DNA of 64,000 nt from JACCTH01 sp050741915 (GCA_050741915.1 JBOGEX010000017.1:10575-74574), one strand, 5' to 3'. Shown: positions 36,367-48,673, counted from the first letter of the stretch. Notes: generated from the sequence alone by a model not told the origin. Translations and numbers: made by a program.

Positions 36367-37407
36367 CACCTCGCGCAGAGTTTCGAAAACACGGCTGACG
36401 TCTTCGAGCCGAACACTTTCGTCGACCTTGTGGGCCAGGGCCGTTTCCCCTGGTCCGTAGTTGACAGCAGCGATGCCGTGAGCACCGAGACGAGCGACAT
36501 CGGTCCAACCCTGTTTGGCCGCTCGCGGCGCCCTCGAGAACTCGCTGAGACGGTCGAGGAAGGGGTGGGAGGTGTCGACGGGTCCGGCCGGGGCGGAGTC
36601 GGTGATGTCAAACTGATCGGCTGCCGCACAAATCGATGCCAGGACATTGATCGCTTCGTCGATCTGGCGATGAGGAGCAAACCGGTAGTTGACATTGAGC
36701 TCGAAGCTCGACGGGATGATGTTGTTGGCGATTCCACCCGATGCCCTGGTGACCGAGATCACCTCGCGGAATATGAGCCCGTCGATCTCGACCGGCTCCG
36801 GCTCTCTCTTGTCCATTTCCGCCAGCCACTCCCCGGCCCGGGTGATGGCGTTCACCCCCAGCCAGGGACGTGCGGAGTGAGCAGCCAATCCCTCGAAGAC
36901 GACCCGAGCATTGACCACTCCGTTGCAACCGATCTGCACCTCACCGTCGGTTGGCTCCAAGACGACGGCAAACGAGGCCGCCTTCAGCCAGGGCGCTCGT
37001 GCCAGCACGGTCTCCAACTCGTTTCCCTCGGAGGGACCCTCCTCCCCGGCGTAGAAGACTCCGATCAGGTCGCGCCCGGTTAGTCGGACATCACGATCCT
37101 CGAGCAGATGCAGCATCACCGCCACCCCCGCCTTCATGTCGGAGGCCCCCAATCCGGACATGCGACCTTCGGAGATTCGAGCTGGCTCCTGACCCTGGGA
37201 CGGGACCGTGTCGATGTGACCGACCAGGAGGATCGGAGCCTCGGCATCGCGGGGACCAACCACCAACGATTTGCCCACCCGGTCCACGGTCTCTTGACCA
37301 AAGCTGCGGTAGAGCCGCGCTGCCACCTCAGTGCAAAGGCGTCCCTCGTTGCCGGTCTCCGACGGTGTGTCGATCAACCACTGCAGTGTCTCGAAAAGTT
37401 CGTTCAC
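36313..37407 (-). CDS. dapE: Succinyl-diaminopimelate desuccinylase
   Basis: 364 residues from GTG 37407, overlapping the dapD stop as GTGA. It removes succinate from N-succinyl-LL-diaminopimelate with two zinc ions. M20 metallopeptidase features: LVGHIDTVPSQG (His, Asp), the second ligand cluster FYAGEEGPSEGNELE, and a dimerisation domain with GLAAHSARPWLGVNAI. ALVLEP-like VVLEPTDG fits the family. Last gene of dapC-dapD-dapE, which makes the peptidoglycan and lysine precursor by the succinylase route. Confidence 0.9.
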   Translation of the reverse strand: MNELFETLQWLIDTPSETGNEGRLCTEVAARLYRSFGQETVDRVGKSLVVGPRDAEAPILLVGHIDTVPSQGQEPARISEGRMSGLGASDMKAGVAVMLHLLEDRDVRLTGRDLIGVFYAGEEGPSEGNELETVLARAPWLKAASFAVVLEPTDGEVQIGCNGVVNARVVFEGLAAHSARPWLGVNAITRAGEWLAEMDKREPEPVEIDGLIFREVISVTRASGGIANNIIPSSFELNVNYRFAPHRQIDEAINVLASICAAADQFDITDSAPAGPVDTSHPFLDRLSEFSRAPRAAKQGWTDVARLGAHGIAAVNYGPGETALAHKVDESVRLEDVSRVFETLREVLLDAESPFELAGAGETG

Positions 37408-38207
37408 ACACTGACTCCAACTTCGCGCAGGTATTCGTTGAGGCTGGTCTTCTCGGCGGTGGCGGCGCTGCGATAGCCGATGATGAGAGCACACGAGAGC
37501 TGGTAGGTCCCGGCCGGAAGCTCCTTGGCCCGAGTTCCGGGAACTGCGATTGCCCCCGCCGGCACTCGCCCCCGGTACTCAACCGGCTCGCTGCCCGTCA
37601 CATCGATCACCGGAGTGCTGGCCGCAATGACGGTGTTCGCTCCCAGCACTGCTCCCTGCTCGATCAGGGCCCCTTCGACCACGATCGAGCGCGAGCCGAT
37701 GAAGGCGTCGTCTTCGACGATCACCGGGCGGGCGCCGGGAGGCTCCAGGACACCGCCGATGCCGACCCCTCCGCTGAGGTGCACGTTACGGCCGATCTGA
37801 GCGCACGAGCCGACCGTGGCCCAGGTATCGACCATGGTCCCCGAGCCGACGCGAGCGCCAATGTTGACGTAGCCAGGCATCACGATCACCCCCGGCTCGC
37901 AGAACGCGCCATAGCGAACCATTCCGGGGGGAACCACCCTCACCTCCTGGCCAGCCAGGTTGCGTTTGAGAGGGATCTTGTCGTAATACTCGAACGGTCC
38001 GAGGTCGATGGTCTCCGATTTCCGCAACCGAAAGTAGAGAAGGATGGCTTGCATCAGCCAGCCGTTGACCTTCCACTCACCATCGATCTTCTCCGCCACT
38101 CGCTGGGTTCCCTGGTCGAGCTCGGCGATCGCTACTTCGACCTCGTGAGCTGCCTCGGCCAGATCGACCTGGCCGGCGAAGGCGGCTCCGATTAGCTCGC
38201 GAGACAT
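37404..38207 (-). CDS. dapD: 2,3,4,5-tetrahydropyridine-2,6-dicarboxylate N-succinyltransferase
   Basis: 267 residues from ATG 38207 (MSRELIGAAFAG); an upstream in-frame ATG lies inside dapC. It succinylates tetrahydrodipicolinate using succinyl-CoA. The middle is a left-handed parallel beta-helix of hexapeptide repeats (PGYVNIGARVGSGTMVDTWA, GCAQIG-like, GGVGIGGVLEPPGARPVIVE). The N-terminal helical domain has KVNGWLMQAILLYFR. The sequence resembles the proteobacterial-type DapD rather than the longer form of mycobacteria. It overlaps dapC and dapE. Confidence 0.9.
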   Translation of the reverse strand: MSRELIGAAFAGQVDLAEAAHEVEVAIAELDQGTQRVAEKIDGEWKVNGWLMQAILLYFRLRKSETIDLGPFEYYDKIPLKRNLAGQEVRVVPPGMVRYGAFCEPGVIVMPGYVNIGARVGSGTMVDTWATVGSCAQIGRNVHLSGGVGIGGVLEPPGARPVIVEDDAFIGSRSIVVEGALIEQGAVLGANTVIAASTPVIDVTGSEPVEYRGRVPAGAIAVPGTRAKELPAGTYQLSCALIIGYRSAATAEKTSLNEYLREVGVSV

Positions 38208-39334
38208 TTGCTCAGAACCTCGGCCGCCTCGTCGCATTCATCCAGGGCCGGAACCAGGGCGAGACGAATGTATCCCTCACCGCCCGAGCCGAAGACTCGG
38301 CCGGGGGTGACGAGGATTCCTTCAGAGAGGAGACGGTCGCTGGTGGCGAGATCGTCACCCACGCTGACCCACAGATAGATACCTCCTTCCGAGGCCACCA
38401 CCGGCGTTCCGGCGGCCTCGCAGGCGGCCCCGAGGATTCCCCGCTTGCGGCGGAAGATACGGCGCCGCTCCTCGACATGATCGTCATCGGACCAGGCGGC
38501 GATCGCCGCCCGTTGCACGAACTCGGGCGAGGCGGTTCCCGTCGAAGTGCGGAGGAGCTTGATGAGACGGATCGCCTCTGGGTCGCCGACGATCACCCCC
38601 GAGCGGTACCCGGTCATTCCCGATCGCTTGGAGAGCGAGAAATAGCCCAGGCACCCTTCTGCTCCCGGGCCGGCCACCTCGAGAACCGATGCCGGCGGGT
38701 CTCCGTCGTAGATGTCGCAATAGCACTCATCCGAGCAAAGCAGGGCGCCGCCCTGGCGAGCGGCAGCGACGAGCGCCGCCAGGTCGTCGCGACTGGTGAT
38801 CGAGCCCGCGGGGTTTTGGGGCGAACAGATCCAGACCAGCGCCGCCTGTTGCCACCCTTCCGGCGCCAGATCGCCCGCCCGGAAGATGAAATCGCTTCCG
38901 AGCCGTACTGGCTGCGCCTTCGCTCCGGCGAAGCGAGCCCCTCGCTCGTAGATCGGATAACCCGGGGTCGGCCAGACCACCGAGTCCGCGCGGGCACGAT
39001 CGACAAAGGCGAGGGCCGTCGAAAAGATCGCCTCCTTCGAACCGGAGGTCGGGATCACCTGGGTGTCGGGGTCGACAACAGCACCGAATCGACGCTTGAC
39101 ATACCCGGCGATGGCTTCTCTCAACTGAGGCAGACCAGCCGTCGTTGGGTACTGAGAGATCGTGGGCACGGCAGCCTTCAGGGCTTGCGGAATGAAGGGC
39201 GGCGTCGGCTCGCGGGGATCGCCAATCGAGAAGTCGAGCACCCTCCTTCCTTCCGCCCGGAGCTGGCGGGCCTGTTCGGCCAAGGCCCCGATGGCGTAGG
39301 GACCTATGCCCTCGACCATGGGGTTCGTCTTCAT
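38192..39334 (-). CDS. dapC: Succinyldiaminopimelate transaminase
   Basis: 380 residues, a class I/II aminotransferase using PLP. FSIGDPREPTP at the N-terminus, SGSKEAIFSTA, the cofactor region WICSPQNPAGS, and the PLP lysine in SLSKRSGMTGYRSG are all present. The family is broad, and the assignment to DapC rests on overlap with dapD and dapE. First gene of the dap operon. Confidence 0.9.
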   Translation of the reverse strand: MKTNPMVEGIGPYAIGALAEQARQLRAEGRRVLDFSIGDPREPTPPFIPQALKAAVPTISQYPTTAGLPQLREAIAGYVKRRFGAVVDPDTQVIPTSGSKEAIFSTALAFVDRARADSVVWPTPGYPIYERGARFAGAKAQPVRLGSDFIFRAGDLAPEGWQQAALVWICSPQNPAGSITSRDDLAALVAAARQGGALLCSDECYCDIYDGDPPASVLEVAGPGAEGCLGYFSLSKRSGMTGYRSGVIVGDPEAIRLIKLLRTSTGTASPEFVQRAAIAAWSDDDHVEERRRIFRRKRGILGAACEAAGTPVVASEGGIYLWVSVGDDLATSDRLLSEGILVTPGRVFGSGGEGYIRLALVPALDECDEAAEVLSKCLAS

Positions 39335-39358
39335 CGCAAAAACCCTAGCTGCGGCCCC

Positions 39359-41921
<2,563 letters not shown>

Positions 41922-41992
41922 TTATGCTTTTTTATGAGCCAGACCGGCATTTCCACTGCCGGTCTGCGCGCGGAGAAGTTGTTTTGACGCGA

Positions 41993-42574
41993 TCACGCCT
42001 CGATCGGCCGGCCCACCGTTAGCCGGTCGGAGAGGACGGGCCCAAGCAGCTCCCGGTACTCGCGGTCGGGGACAGTCCCAGTGGCGTCGAGGGCCTTGGC
42101 GAAGAACGAACGAGCGGCGGCCGCCAGGACCACATCGAAGATCTCATCGTCGGAAAGCCCCAGCTTCCGCAGCTGCTCAATATCGGTGTCCGTGATCCGA
42201 GCAGCATCGGCCACTACCTTCCTCGCCAGCTCCATGACCGCTTGGTCGACTGCCTCCAACGCCTCGCCCTGAACGACCTGCTCGAGCTCTGGGTCCGAGA
42301 GGAACTTCTTCCGCAGGACCAGGCCATGTGCTAGCGAGCAGTAGCTCGAGGAAAGGGCCTTGGCCGCAGCCAGCGTCGCCAGCTCGAAGCGACGGCGGTC
42401 CATATTGGCCATAATCGAGCCGATCAGTCCCACCCAGGCCTCATAGACCTGGGGGCGCAGCGCGAACAGGGACAGATAATTGGGAACATACCCACGCCGT
42501 CCTTTCTCCTCGGTAAAGAGTTCGGCCACGCGTCCGCTGGCTTCGCCTTCCTCCACTGGTTTGATAAAGGTCAC
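41993..42574 (-). CDS. Carboxymuconolactone decarboxylase/AhpD-like peroxidase-related protein
   Basis: 193 residues from GTG 42574 with GGAGG four bases upstream. A longer in-frame ORF start lies inside mnmA and is rejected. The AhpD-like helical fold is shown by LATLAAAKALSSSYCSLAHG, with the redox-active Cys and His (CSLAH). The usual second Cys two residues after the first is absent, as in many peroxidase-related members. VPNYLSLFALRPQVYEAWVG is typical of the subfamily. It probably acts in peroxide or carbonyl detoxification. It follows mnmA on the same strand. Confidence 0.75.
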   Translation of the reverse strand: MTFIKPVEEGEASGRVAELFTEEKGRRGYVPNYLSLFALRPQVYEAWVGLIGSIMANMDRRRFELATLAAAKALSSSYCSLAHGLVLRKKFLSDPELEQVVQGEALEAVDQAVMELARKVVADAARITDTDIEQLRKLGLSDDEIFDVVLAAAARSFFAKALDATGTVPDREYRELLGPVLSDRLTVGRPIEA

Positions 42575-42587
42575 AGAGCCTCCTTGT

Positions 42588-43634
42588 CTACGACGTGCGG
42601 GCGATGACCCCGCTCCCCAGGACCCGATCGCCACGGTAGATGGCGGCCGTCTGCCCGGGGGCGATGGCGAACTCGGGCTCGACAAACGACACCCGCCCTT
42701 CTTCCCAACGGGCGGGGACGGCGCCGCCATGCGCACGGTATTGCACTTCGACCATCGATTCCGAAGGCAGCGGCTCGTCGGTCCAAGTCACGTGCTCGAG
42801 CCACAATTCGTTCACTGCCAACTCCTCACGGTGTCCCAGAACCACCGTCGAAGTCTCGGGTCGGACCTCGATCACGTACCGCCGCTCCCCGAGCGCGACT
42901 CCCAATCCCCGGCGCTGTCCGACGGTGAAGCCGGCGACGCCCTCGTGTCTGCCTACCGGCAAGGCACCGTCGATGATCGGGCCGGGGGCGGCCACGCTCG
43001 GATCGTGTCTCTTGAGAAACTGGCGGTATCCACCCCGGCCGACGAAACAGATGTCTTGGCTCTCAGCCTTGCGGGCGGTGCGCAACTTCAACTCGGCGGC
43101 TAGGGCCCGGGTCTCGTCCTTACGCAACTCACCCACCGGGAAACGAACTCGCCCCAATGTCTCCTGGGAAAGCATCGCCAGCACATAGGACTGGTCCTTG
43201 CGGTGATCCAATCCGCGATGAAGGGTGAAGCGATCCCCTTCACGCTTCACCCTGGCGTAATGACCGGTGACGAGGAGGTCGCATCCGAACGTCTTTGCTT
43301 GATGGAGAAGCTTTTGAAACTTGACCGTGCGATTGCATTCAACGCAAGGGTTAGGCGTGCGGCCCCGGCGGTAGTCGGCGACGAAGCTTTCCACCACCCC
43401 GTGCCGAAAATGCGAGCTGTAATCAAGGACGTAGTACGGAATGTCAAGTTGGGCGGCAACCCGGCGGGCATCTTCGGAGTCAGAAAGCGTGCAACAACCA
43501 GCGGTGGGCGCTTCCCCATTCGGGCCCTGCCAGAGCTTGAGAGTGGCACCAATGACGTCGTGGCCTTCGGACTTCATCAAAGCGGCTGCTACCGATGAAT
43601 CGACTCCCCCCGACATCGCTACCAGCACTCTCAT
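42588..43634 (-). CDS. mnmA: tRNA-specific 2-thiouridylase
   Basis: 348 residues from ATG 43634, overlapping the cysteine desulfurase stop as ATGA. It thiolates U34 of Lys, Glu and Gln tRNAs. The N-terminal PP-loop MRVLVAMSGGVDSSVAAAL binds ATP. The catalytic cysteines are in NPCVECNRTVKF (~94) and AESQDICFVG (~192). The C-terminal beta-barrel is complete. Pairing with a dedicated cysteine desulfurase resembles the YrvO-MnmA pair of Bacillus. Confidence 0.95.
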   Translation of the reverse strand: MRVLVAMSGGVDSSVAAALMKSEGHDVIGATLKLWQGPNGEAPTAGCCTLSDSEDARRVAAQLDIPYYVLDYSSHFRHGVVESFVADYRRGRTPNPCVECNRTVKFQKLLHQAKTFGCDLLVTGHYARVKREGDRFTLHRGLDHRKDQSYVLAMLSQETLGRVRFPVGELRKDETRALAAELKLRTARKAESQDICFVGRGGYRQFLKRHDPSVAAPGPIIDGALPVGRHEGVAGFTVGQRRGLGVALGERRYVIEVRPETSTVVLGHREELAVNELWLEHVTWTDEPLPSESMVEVQYRAHGGAVPARWEEGRVSFVEPEFAIAPGQTAAIYRGDRVLGSGVIARTS

Positions 43635-44737
43635 TGGCTCGCCTCGATCGCAGTGAGAACAATCTCCGCCGCCTGCTCGCCTTGCTCGGGCGAGGTAGTC
43701 CAGCCGAAGCTGAACCGGAGCGAACGCCGGACCTGGTCCTCTGAGATTCCCATCGCCGTCAGCACATGAGACACTGAGGCAGCTCCCGATTGGCAAGCTG
43801 AGCCCGCCGACGCGGCCAGTCCGAGACGATCAAGATGAACCAGCATCGCCTCATTGGGAACGTCGAAGGCGAGGTGGCAGTGGTGGGGTGTCGTCAGCAG
43901 GGCGGGAACGGTCCGCACCGCTCGATCCCCCAGGGCAGCTTCGAAGCGCTCGCGGGCATCCTCGGTTGCGCGGCGAAAACGATCGCGGTCGGCGGCGGCG
44001 GCTTCCATGGCGGCAACCATCCCGACAATCCCGGCGATGTTGTGGGTGCCGCTCCGCCGCCCCATCTCCTGGCCACCACCGGAAACGAGGGGCGACAGCC
44101 TCAGACCCTTCCGGACAAACAGGAGCCCCACTCCCTGCGGCCCCCCGAACTTGTGGCCTGCCAAAGAAAGCAGGTCGACGGAGCCAACATCGACCTCGAT
44201 CGACGAGTAAGCCTGAATCGCATCGGTATGCAGAACCGTTCCCCGGTCACCGAGCAACGCGCGTATCTTCTCGATCGGCTGAATGGTTCCCGTCTCGTTA
44301 TTGACCGTCATGATGGAAACCACCGCCGCCCCGCCCTCGTCAACCGCGGCGATCACCTTTTCGGGATCGACTCGACCGCGGCCGTCAACGCCGACCACCG
44401 TCACCGGGCAATCGAGGCGCTCGAGCCAGCGAGCGGTTTCGAGCACCGCTTCGTGCTCGCTCGCGACCGTGACGATCCGTCCCCGTGATTCCAAGGCGGT
44501 TCCCACCAAGGCGAGGTTGTCGGCTTCGGTCCCTCCCCCCGTAAAGACGATCTCCTCAGGCTGGGCCCCGATCAAAGTCGCCGCCTTTTCGCGGGCCTCT
44601 TCGAGCGCATTTTTGGCCCTCCGGCTGATGAAATGACTTCCCGAACTGTTGCCAAAAACGCCCGCCGTATAAGGCGCCATAGCCTCAATTGCCTCCGGCC
44701 GAGGAGGGGTGGTGGCGGCGTGATCCAGATAGAGCAA
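43631..44737 (-). CDS. Cysteine desulfurase (IscS/NifS/YrvO type)
   Basis: 368 residues from TTG 44737, giving MLYLDHAATTPPRPEA, the usual family start. The longer frame to 44863 has no family similarity. The enzyme takes sulfur from cysteine by way of PLP. HKFGGPQGVG holds the PLP lysine, SEHEAV and HTDAIQ give cofactor contacts, and SAGSACQSG on the flexible loop holds the active Cys (~318). Its stop overlaps the mnmA start, so it is probably the sulfur donor for tRNA thiolation. No iscU lies beside it. Confidence 0.88.
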   Translation of the reverse strand: MLYLDHAATTPPRPEAIEAMAPYTAGVFGNSSGSHFISRRAKNALEEAREKAATLIGAQPEEIVFTGGGTEADNLALVGTALESRGRIVTVASEHEAVLETARWLERLDCPVTVVGVDGRGRVDPEKVIAAVDEGGAAVVSIMTVNNETGTIQPIEKIRALLGDRGTVLHTDAIQAYSSIEVDVGSVDLLSLAGHKFGGPQGVGLLFVRKGLRLSPLVSGGGQEMGRRSGTHNIAGIVGMVAAMEAAAADRDRFRRATEDARERFEAALGDRAVRTVPALLTTPHHCHLAFDVPNEAMLVHLDRLGLAASAGSACQSGAASVSHVLTAMGISEDQVRRSLRFSFGWTTSPEQGEQAAEIVLTAIEASQ

Positions 44738-44789
44738 GCGAGAATTGTCCCATGATTTGGCGAACTGGCACCAACCGGGAGGGGGAGAC

Positions 44790-45242
44790 GTGATTCCGAT
44801 CGCAGTATCGGTCGATATCGCCGCCCCGCTGGCTCTGGTGTGGGAGGAGGTGAGCAACCTCAAGGGTCAAGAGCGCTGGATGGGAGACGTCGAATCGATC
44901 GCGTTCGAGGGCAATGTGACCTCCGGTCCGGGAACCGTGCTGATGGTGGCCACCAGGGTGGGGCCGTTTCGCCTCACAGATCGGATGACGGTGACGGTTT
45001 GGCAGCCGCCGCACCGCATCGTGGTCGAGCACATGGGTCTGGTATCAGGGGGCGGGGAGTTCCTGGTCACCGCCGTGGCCGGCGCCACCCGCTTCACCTG
45101 GAGCGAAGAGTTGCGCTTCCCGCTCTATCTTGGCGGGCCCCTCGCCGCCGCCCTCAGCCGCCCCATCTTGGTCTGGACCTGGCGCCACAATCTGCGCCGA
45201 CTCAAGACTTTGATTGAGGCTGTGGCGAACCCTGGGTTCTAG
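44790..45242 (+). CDS. SRPBCC-fold (polyketide cyclase/dehydrase-like) protein
   Basis: 150 residues from GTG 44790, chosen for GGGAGGGGGA just upstream. The pattern VSVDIAAPLALVWEEVSNLKG ... ERWMGDVESI ... WQPPHRIVVEHM is that of START/Bet v1-like ligand-binding proteins of the polyketide cyclase 2 type. The C-terminal helix is complete. The ligand is unknown. It diverges from the cysteine desulfurase, and its stop codon lies inside stem-loop repeat B. Confidence 0.75.
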   Translation: MIPIAVSVDIAAPLALVWEEVSNLKGQERWMGDVESIAFEGNVTSGPGTVLMVATRVGPFRLTDRMTVTVWQPPHRIVVEHMGLVSGGGEFLVTAVAGATRFTWSEELRFPLYLGGPLAAALSRPILVWTWRHNLRRLKTLIEAVANPGF

Positions 45243-45279
45243 AGGTTGTCCAACAACGTCTACAGCCCAGAGAACGACC
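45234..45279. repeat. Stem-loop intergenic repeat B, copy 1
   Basis: A 46-base sequence from GGGTTCTAG to AGAACGACC matches 58086-58130 at most positions (shared core CAACGTCTACARCCCASAGAA). It can fold around a short loop, with some mismatches. It lies between the convergent SRPBCC and enoyl-CoA hydratase genes and could terminate both. The second copy is next to tRNA-Leu at the far side of the accessory region. Confidence 0.6.
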
Positions 45280-45282
45280 GAA

Positions 45283-46050
45283 CTAGCGACCGCCGAACCT
45301 CGGCGCTCGCTTCTCGATAAACGCCGCCACCCCTTCGCGGGCGTCCTCGGTCCAAAAGCTTTCGTCGAATCCGGCTCGTTCCAGTTCCATCCCCTCCGCG
45401 AGAGGCCGGCCATGACCACCGGCCAACGCCTGTTTGGCCGCGTTGAGCGCCCGGGTGGGACCAGTGGCGAGCTCGCGGGCTGTGGCTAGCGCTTGGGGAA
45501 GCACCTCCTCCGATGGGAATACCTGATCGGCCAGACCGATGGCGAGCGCCTCTTCCGCTCCCACCTGGCGCCCGCTGTAGACGATGTCCTTCGCCTTCTG
45601 GAAGCCGACCAGGCGCTGGAGTCGTTGGGTGCCGCCCGCACCGGGGATGAGTCCGAGTTTGATCTCGGGTTGACCGACCTTGGCGTCCTCCGCCAGGTAT
45701 CGAAAGTCGGCGCCCATCGCCAGCTCCAGCCCTCCGCCGAGGGCATAACCATGCACTGCGGCGATCGTCGGTTTTTCCAATCGATCGAGTGCCCAGATTG
45801 CCTCCACCAGTGTCGAGGCCACCTTCTGCTCTCCGCCCTGCTCGTAGACACTCTGGAAGCCTTTGATGTCGGCCCCGGCGGCGAAATGCGGTTGCCCGGT
45901 GACGACCACCGCTCTGACAGAATTATCGGCGGCCTGAGTGAAGGCCTCGAGCAGATCGGCCGACAGCTCGGCGGAAAGGGCGTTGACTGGGGGCCGATTG
46001 AGCCGCACCATGGCGACCACACCGTCCACTGAGTATTCGACAAGGTCCAT
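45283..46050 (-). CDS. Enoyl-CoA hydratase/isomerase family protein
   Basis: 255 residues. Crotonase fold with the oxyanion-hole segments HFAAGADIKGF and YALGGGLELAMGAD, and catalytic glutamate positions (GGGLELA; VGQPEIKLGLIPGAGGTQRL) that fit true hydratases. It is likely to act in fatty acid or branched-chain acyl-CoA breakdown. No other beta-oxidation gene is adjacent. Last core gene before the accessory region. Confidence 0.88.
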   Translation of the reverse strand: MDLVEYSVDGVVAMVRLNRPPVNALSAELSADLLEAFTQAADNSVRAVVVTGQPHFAAGADIKGFQSVYEQGGEQKVASTLVEAIWALDRLEKPTIAAVHGYALGGGLELAMGADFRYLAEDAKVGQPEIKLGLIPGAGGTQRLQRLVGFQKAKDIVYSGRQVGAEEALAIGLADQVFPSEEVLPQALATARELATGPTRALNAAKQALAGGHGRPLAEGMELERAGFDESFWTEDAREGVAAFIEKRAPRFGGR

Positions 46051-46106
46051 TGGTAGTCAGGGGCGCAGTGCCCGCAAAGCGGGTCTGATTCCCCATTCTC
46101 CTTTCA

Positions 46107-48044
46107 GTTGAGTGGCGGGAGGGATCCTCCCCCTCCCGCTCTCGTAGAACCGTACGTGACAGTCGCCCGTCATACGGCTCCCACATTCCGACCTGGGGTG
46201 AGCCGAGCAAGCTTCCAGTGGGCGAAAAGGTTGGGTTGTCGCTGGCGCAGTTGCGCCAGCCATTCCCAATCCCGCCAGGGCTTGGGCCGTAGCCGCCTGA
46301 ACTTTTGCATGGCCCACCGAACGAGGTGTTCGTCGATGCGCCGCGCTAGGAAGGCCAACTCGGAGCGGTAGAAGCGCCCGTAATAGTTGATCCAGCCTCG
46401 CACTTGAGGATTGATATCCTCCGCGAGCCCAGACAGGTCCGTGCCGCTGCGACGGTTGAGATGCCATGCCCTGATCTGTAGGCCCTTCGCTCTCCTCGCC
46501 TTGGCACTCATCGCCGGGCTGAAGCTGACAAAGTAGCCATGCCGGCCACGGGCCGGGCGACCCCGAAAGGTGTAGCCGAGATAGTCGAAGCTGGTGTGCT
46601 CGGCGTCGTCTCGGCGGTTCGTGTCTTTGCAGTACACGATCTTCGTCTTGTCGGGATGCAACTCAAGCCCCAGGGGCCTGAGTCGGTCGGCGACAGCAGC
46701 CCAAAGACGTCGGGCCTGTTCCTCGTTGTCGCAGTGAGCGACGATGTCGTCTGCATAGCGTTCGAACAGACAGCCGGGAAACTCCCCGACTATCCATATG
46801 TCGAAGGCGTAATGCATGAACAGGTTGGCTAGCAAGGGCGAGATCGGAGACCCCTGGGGGGTTCCCTTCTCCCGTGCGGCAAGGGTTCCGTCCGGCATCT
46901 GCATGGGGCTTTGAGCCACCGTTCGATGTAGAGCAGAACCCACCGCTTGTCGGTGTGGTGAGCCACCGCCTTCAGCAAGAGGTCATGGGGAACGCTGTCG
47001 AAGAAGGACCGGATATCAAGGTCGATCACCCAGTCCTGCTCCCAACACCGCCGACGGGTCACGGCCAGAGCGTCATGGGCGGAACGCCCCGGACGATAGC
47101 CATAACTGTCGGGATGGAAGATCGGCTCCAGCTTCTCTTCCAGCAGCATCGCTGCTGCGGTTTGGGCCACCCGGTCGGCCGTATTTGGCACCCCGAGCGT
47201 CCTCACTCCCGCTCCATGATCCTTCGGGATCTCCACCGCCCGTACCGGCCCCGGCATATACGAGCCCGAGGACATCCGGTTCCACAACTTGTAGAGGTTG
47301 TTCCTCTCGTCGTCGCCGAACTCGGCGATGTTGACGGCGTCCACGCCCGGAGCACCCTTGTTGGCCCGGACCTTCTCCCCGGCCTCAAAAACGAGACGCT
47401 TGGATATCTCAAACGACTTCACCTTCGGTCTTGATCTCTCCGTCGGCTCCTCCCCCAACGGGGTTGGCCGCTGGTCGATCTGGTCTGTCCGGCCCCTTGG
47501 CTCGGGCCCCATTACAGAGCCTTCATCGCTACTACGAGCCGGTCCGCCCCTGTGCCTCGCATCGGTACTCTGCCGCTCGCAGTTTCTGCTGCTTGCGGTC
47601 CTCCCTCTCGCGACCAGGGGGCGAACCACACCCATTTCGACTGGTCGTCAGTATCGAGGAGTTCTCCTGTTCCATGCCGGCGCCTGCAACGGACTCACGC
47701 CACCTTTACACCGGACACCGCCAGGACAGCACACAGGCCGCCTCCTGGCCGAGGACACGCCATCATCGGCAGGTCCCTCTCCCGGGGCCACGGATCGTCC
47801 CCGGTTGTGATGCCATCATTCCGCATTTCGGTGCGTCAGCAGTGGTTCACACATGTTCGTCTTCCTATCGCATACCTGACCCGCTGACAGCGGGCCTTTC
47901 CCGCAACGCTCACCACCCCGGCTCTTGACCGACGCAGCTTGCGGTGGTTTGGTCTCCCCGCCTGTTCGGCGAGACCGGAGGGCCAACCTCCATCACCGGC
48001 ACAGCCCGGATCGTGATTGCATCATCTACATCGCCTTCACTCAC
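46107..48044 (-). mobile_element. Group II intron, apparently complete RNA with a frameshifted ORF
   Basis: Domain V lies at 46147-46180 on the minus strand: 34 bases with the 5' GAGCCG catalytic triad, a GCGA tetraloop and the 3' strand CACGTACGGTTC. A GC-rich domain VI hairpin follows (about 46112-46140), and the 3' end is probably CAAC at 46107. The 5' end is less certain. GTGAG at 48044 would give a 1.94-kb intron, a normal size. The ORF lies in the expected domain IV position. No second copy of this intron was seen in the window. Confidence 0.75.
46170..47512 (-). pseudogene. Group II intron reverse transcriptase/maturase, one frameshift
   Basis: The reading begins at ATG 47512 (MGPEPRGRTDQ) and runs through the RT fingers (NKGAPGVDAVN; YGYRPGRSAHDAL; VIDLDIRSFFDSVPHD). 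At a run of four Cs near 46905-46908, one base is missing. The other frame continues with MQMPDGTLAAREKGTPQGSP, then the active-site YADD, YLGYTF and the maturase domain (INPQVRGWINYYGRFY). There is no HNH endonuclease domain. Restoring one base gives an intact ~447-residue protein, so this could be recent decay or an assembly error at a homopolymer. Confidence 0.85.
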
Positions 48045-48243
48045 CTTTCAGGACACACATCCGTGCGTGCGATTGTCGGGACAGAAGTTGAGCGCGCACA
48101 CCGTAGGGTCCGGTGGCATCTCCGTCGCTTTCGCTTTGGGCCTCAATCCGGCTCCCATGGTCACGTTTCTCAAAGCCTCCCTACGATCCCGGACGGTCGG
48201 GTTTCCCGAGTCCGGTTCTGACCTCGGCTCTGCACGACATTTA

Positions 48244-48673
48244 TCAGAGGACAGGCCTGCCCACCGAGTCGAGATCGAGTCTCCCATTCGAAAGAGCCTC
48301 AAAGACTCCAGAGGCCCGCTCGAGCAGCAAGGCGAACTGGAAGACGATCTCAGCCGAGCGGTTGCTGAGATGGAGGGCGGCTCCGAGCTCGGTCCGCACC
48401 GCCCAGGCGGAGTCCTCAAGCGAAGATTCGGGATCTTCCTTCCGTTCCTTGGGAGAAGAGGGAGGCGATCTCCCGGTAGAAGCAGGCCTGGTAGTGAGAA
48501 ATCATCCTCTGGTAGGCGCCGATCAGCTGCACCCGTTCGTAGCGGGAGAGGGATGGAGAGTCAATCGCCGCCAGCACATTCCCCAACCCCGAACCGGGCG
48601 CCGTCTCCGCCAAGTCGGGAGGAAGTAAGGAGTCGGTCCCCGGCGGATCGAAAAGCGAATCGTACTCGTACAT
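48244..48673 (-). pseudogene. DUF222/13E12-type HNH endonuclease, N-terminal remnant
   Basis: From ATG 48673, MYEYDSLFDPPG leads into SLSRYERVQLIGAYQRMISH, as in DUF222 proteins. Near 48450 the frame shifts, and similarity continues in another frame as EDSAWAVRTELGAALHLSNR and ALLLERASGVFEALSNGRL to a stop at 48244. The rest of DUF222 and the HNH domain are missing. 48045-48243, between this remnant and the intron, shows nothing I recognise. Confidence 0.65.

Noticed and set aside
41941..41965. 9-bp hairpin upstream of ligA considered as a terminator or riboswitch
   Set aside because: No T tract follows on the minus strand and no known aptamer is evident; too little to call.
46829..46943. 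Two separate reverse transcriptase genes
   Set aside because: The two frames overlap and complement each other across one lost base; they are halves of one gene.
48045..48243. Small cysteine-containing ORF end (minus strand) beside the intron
   Set aside because: It is the out-of-frame continuation of the DUF222 remnant with no support of its own.
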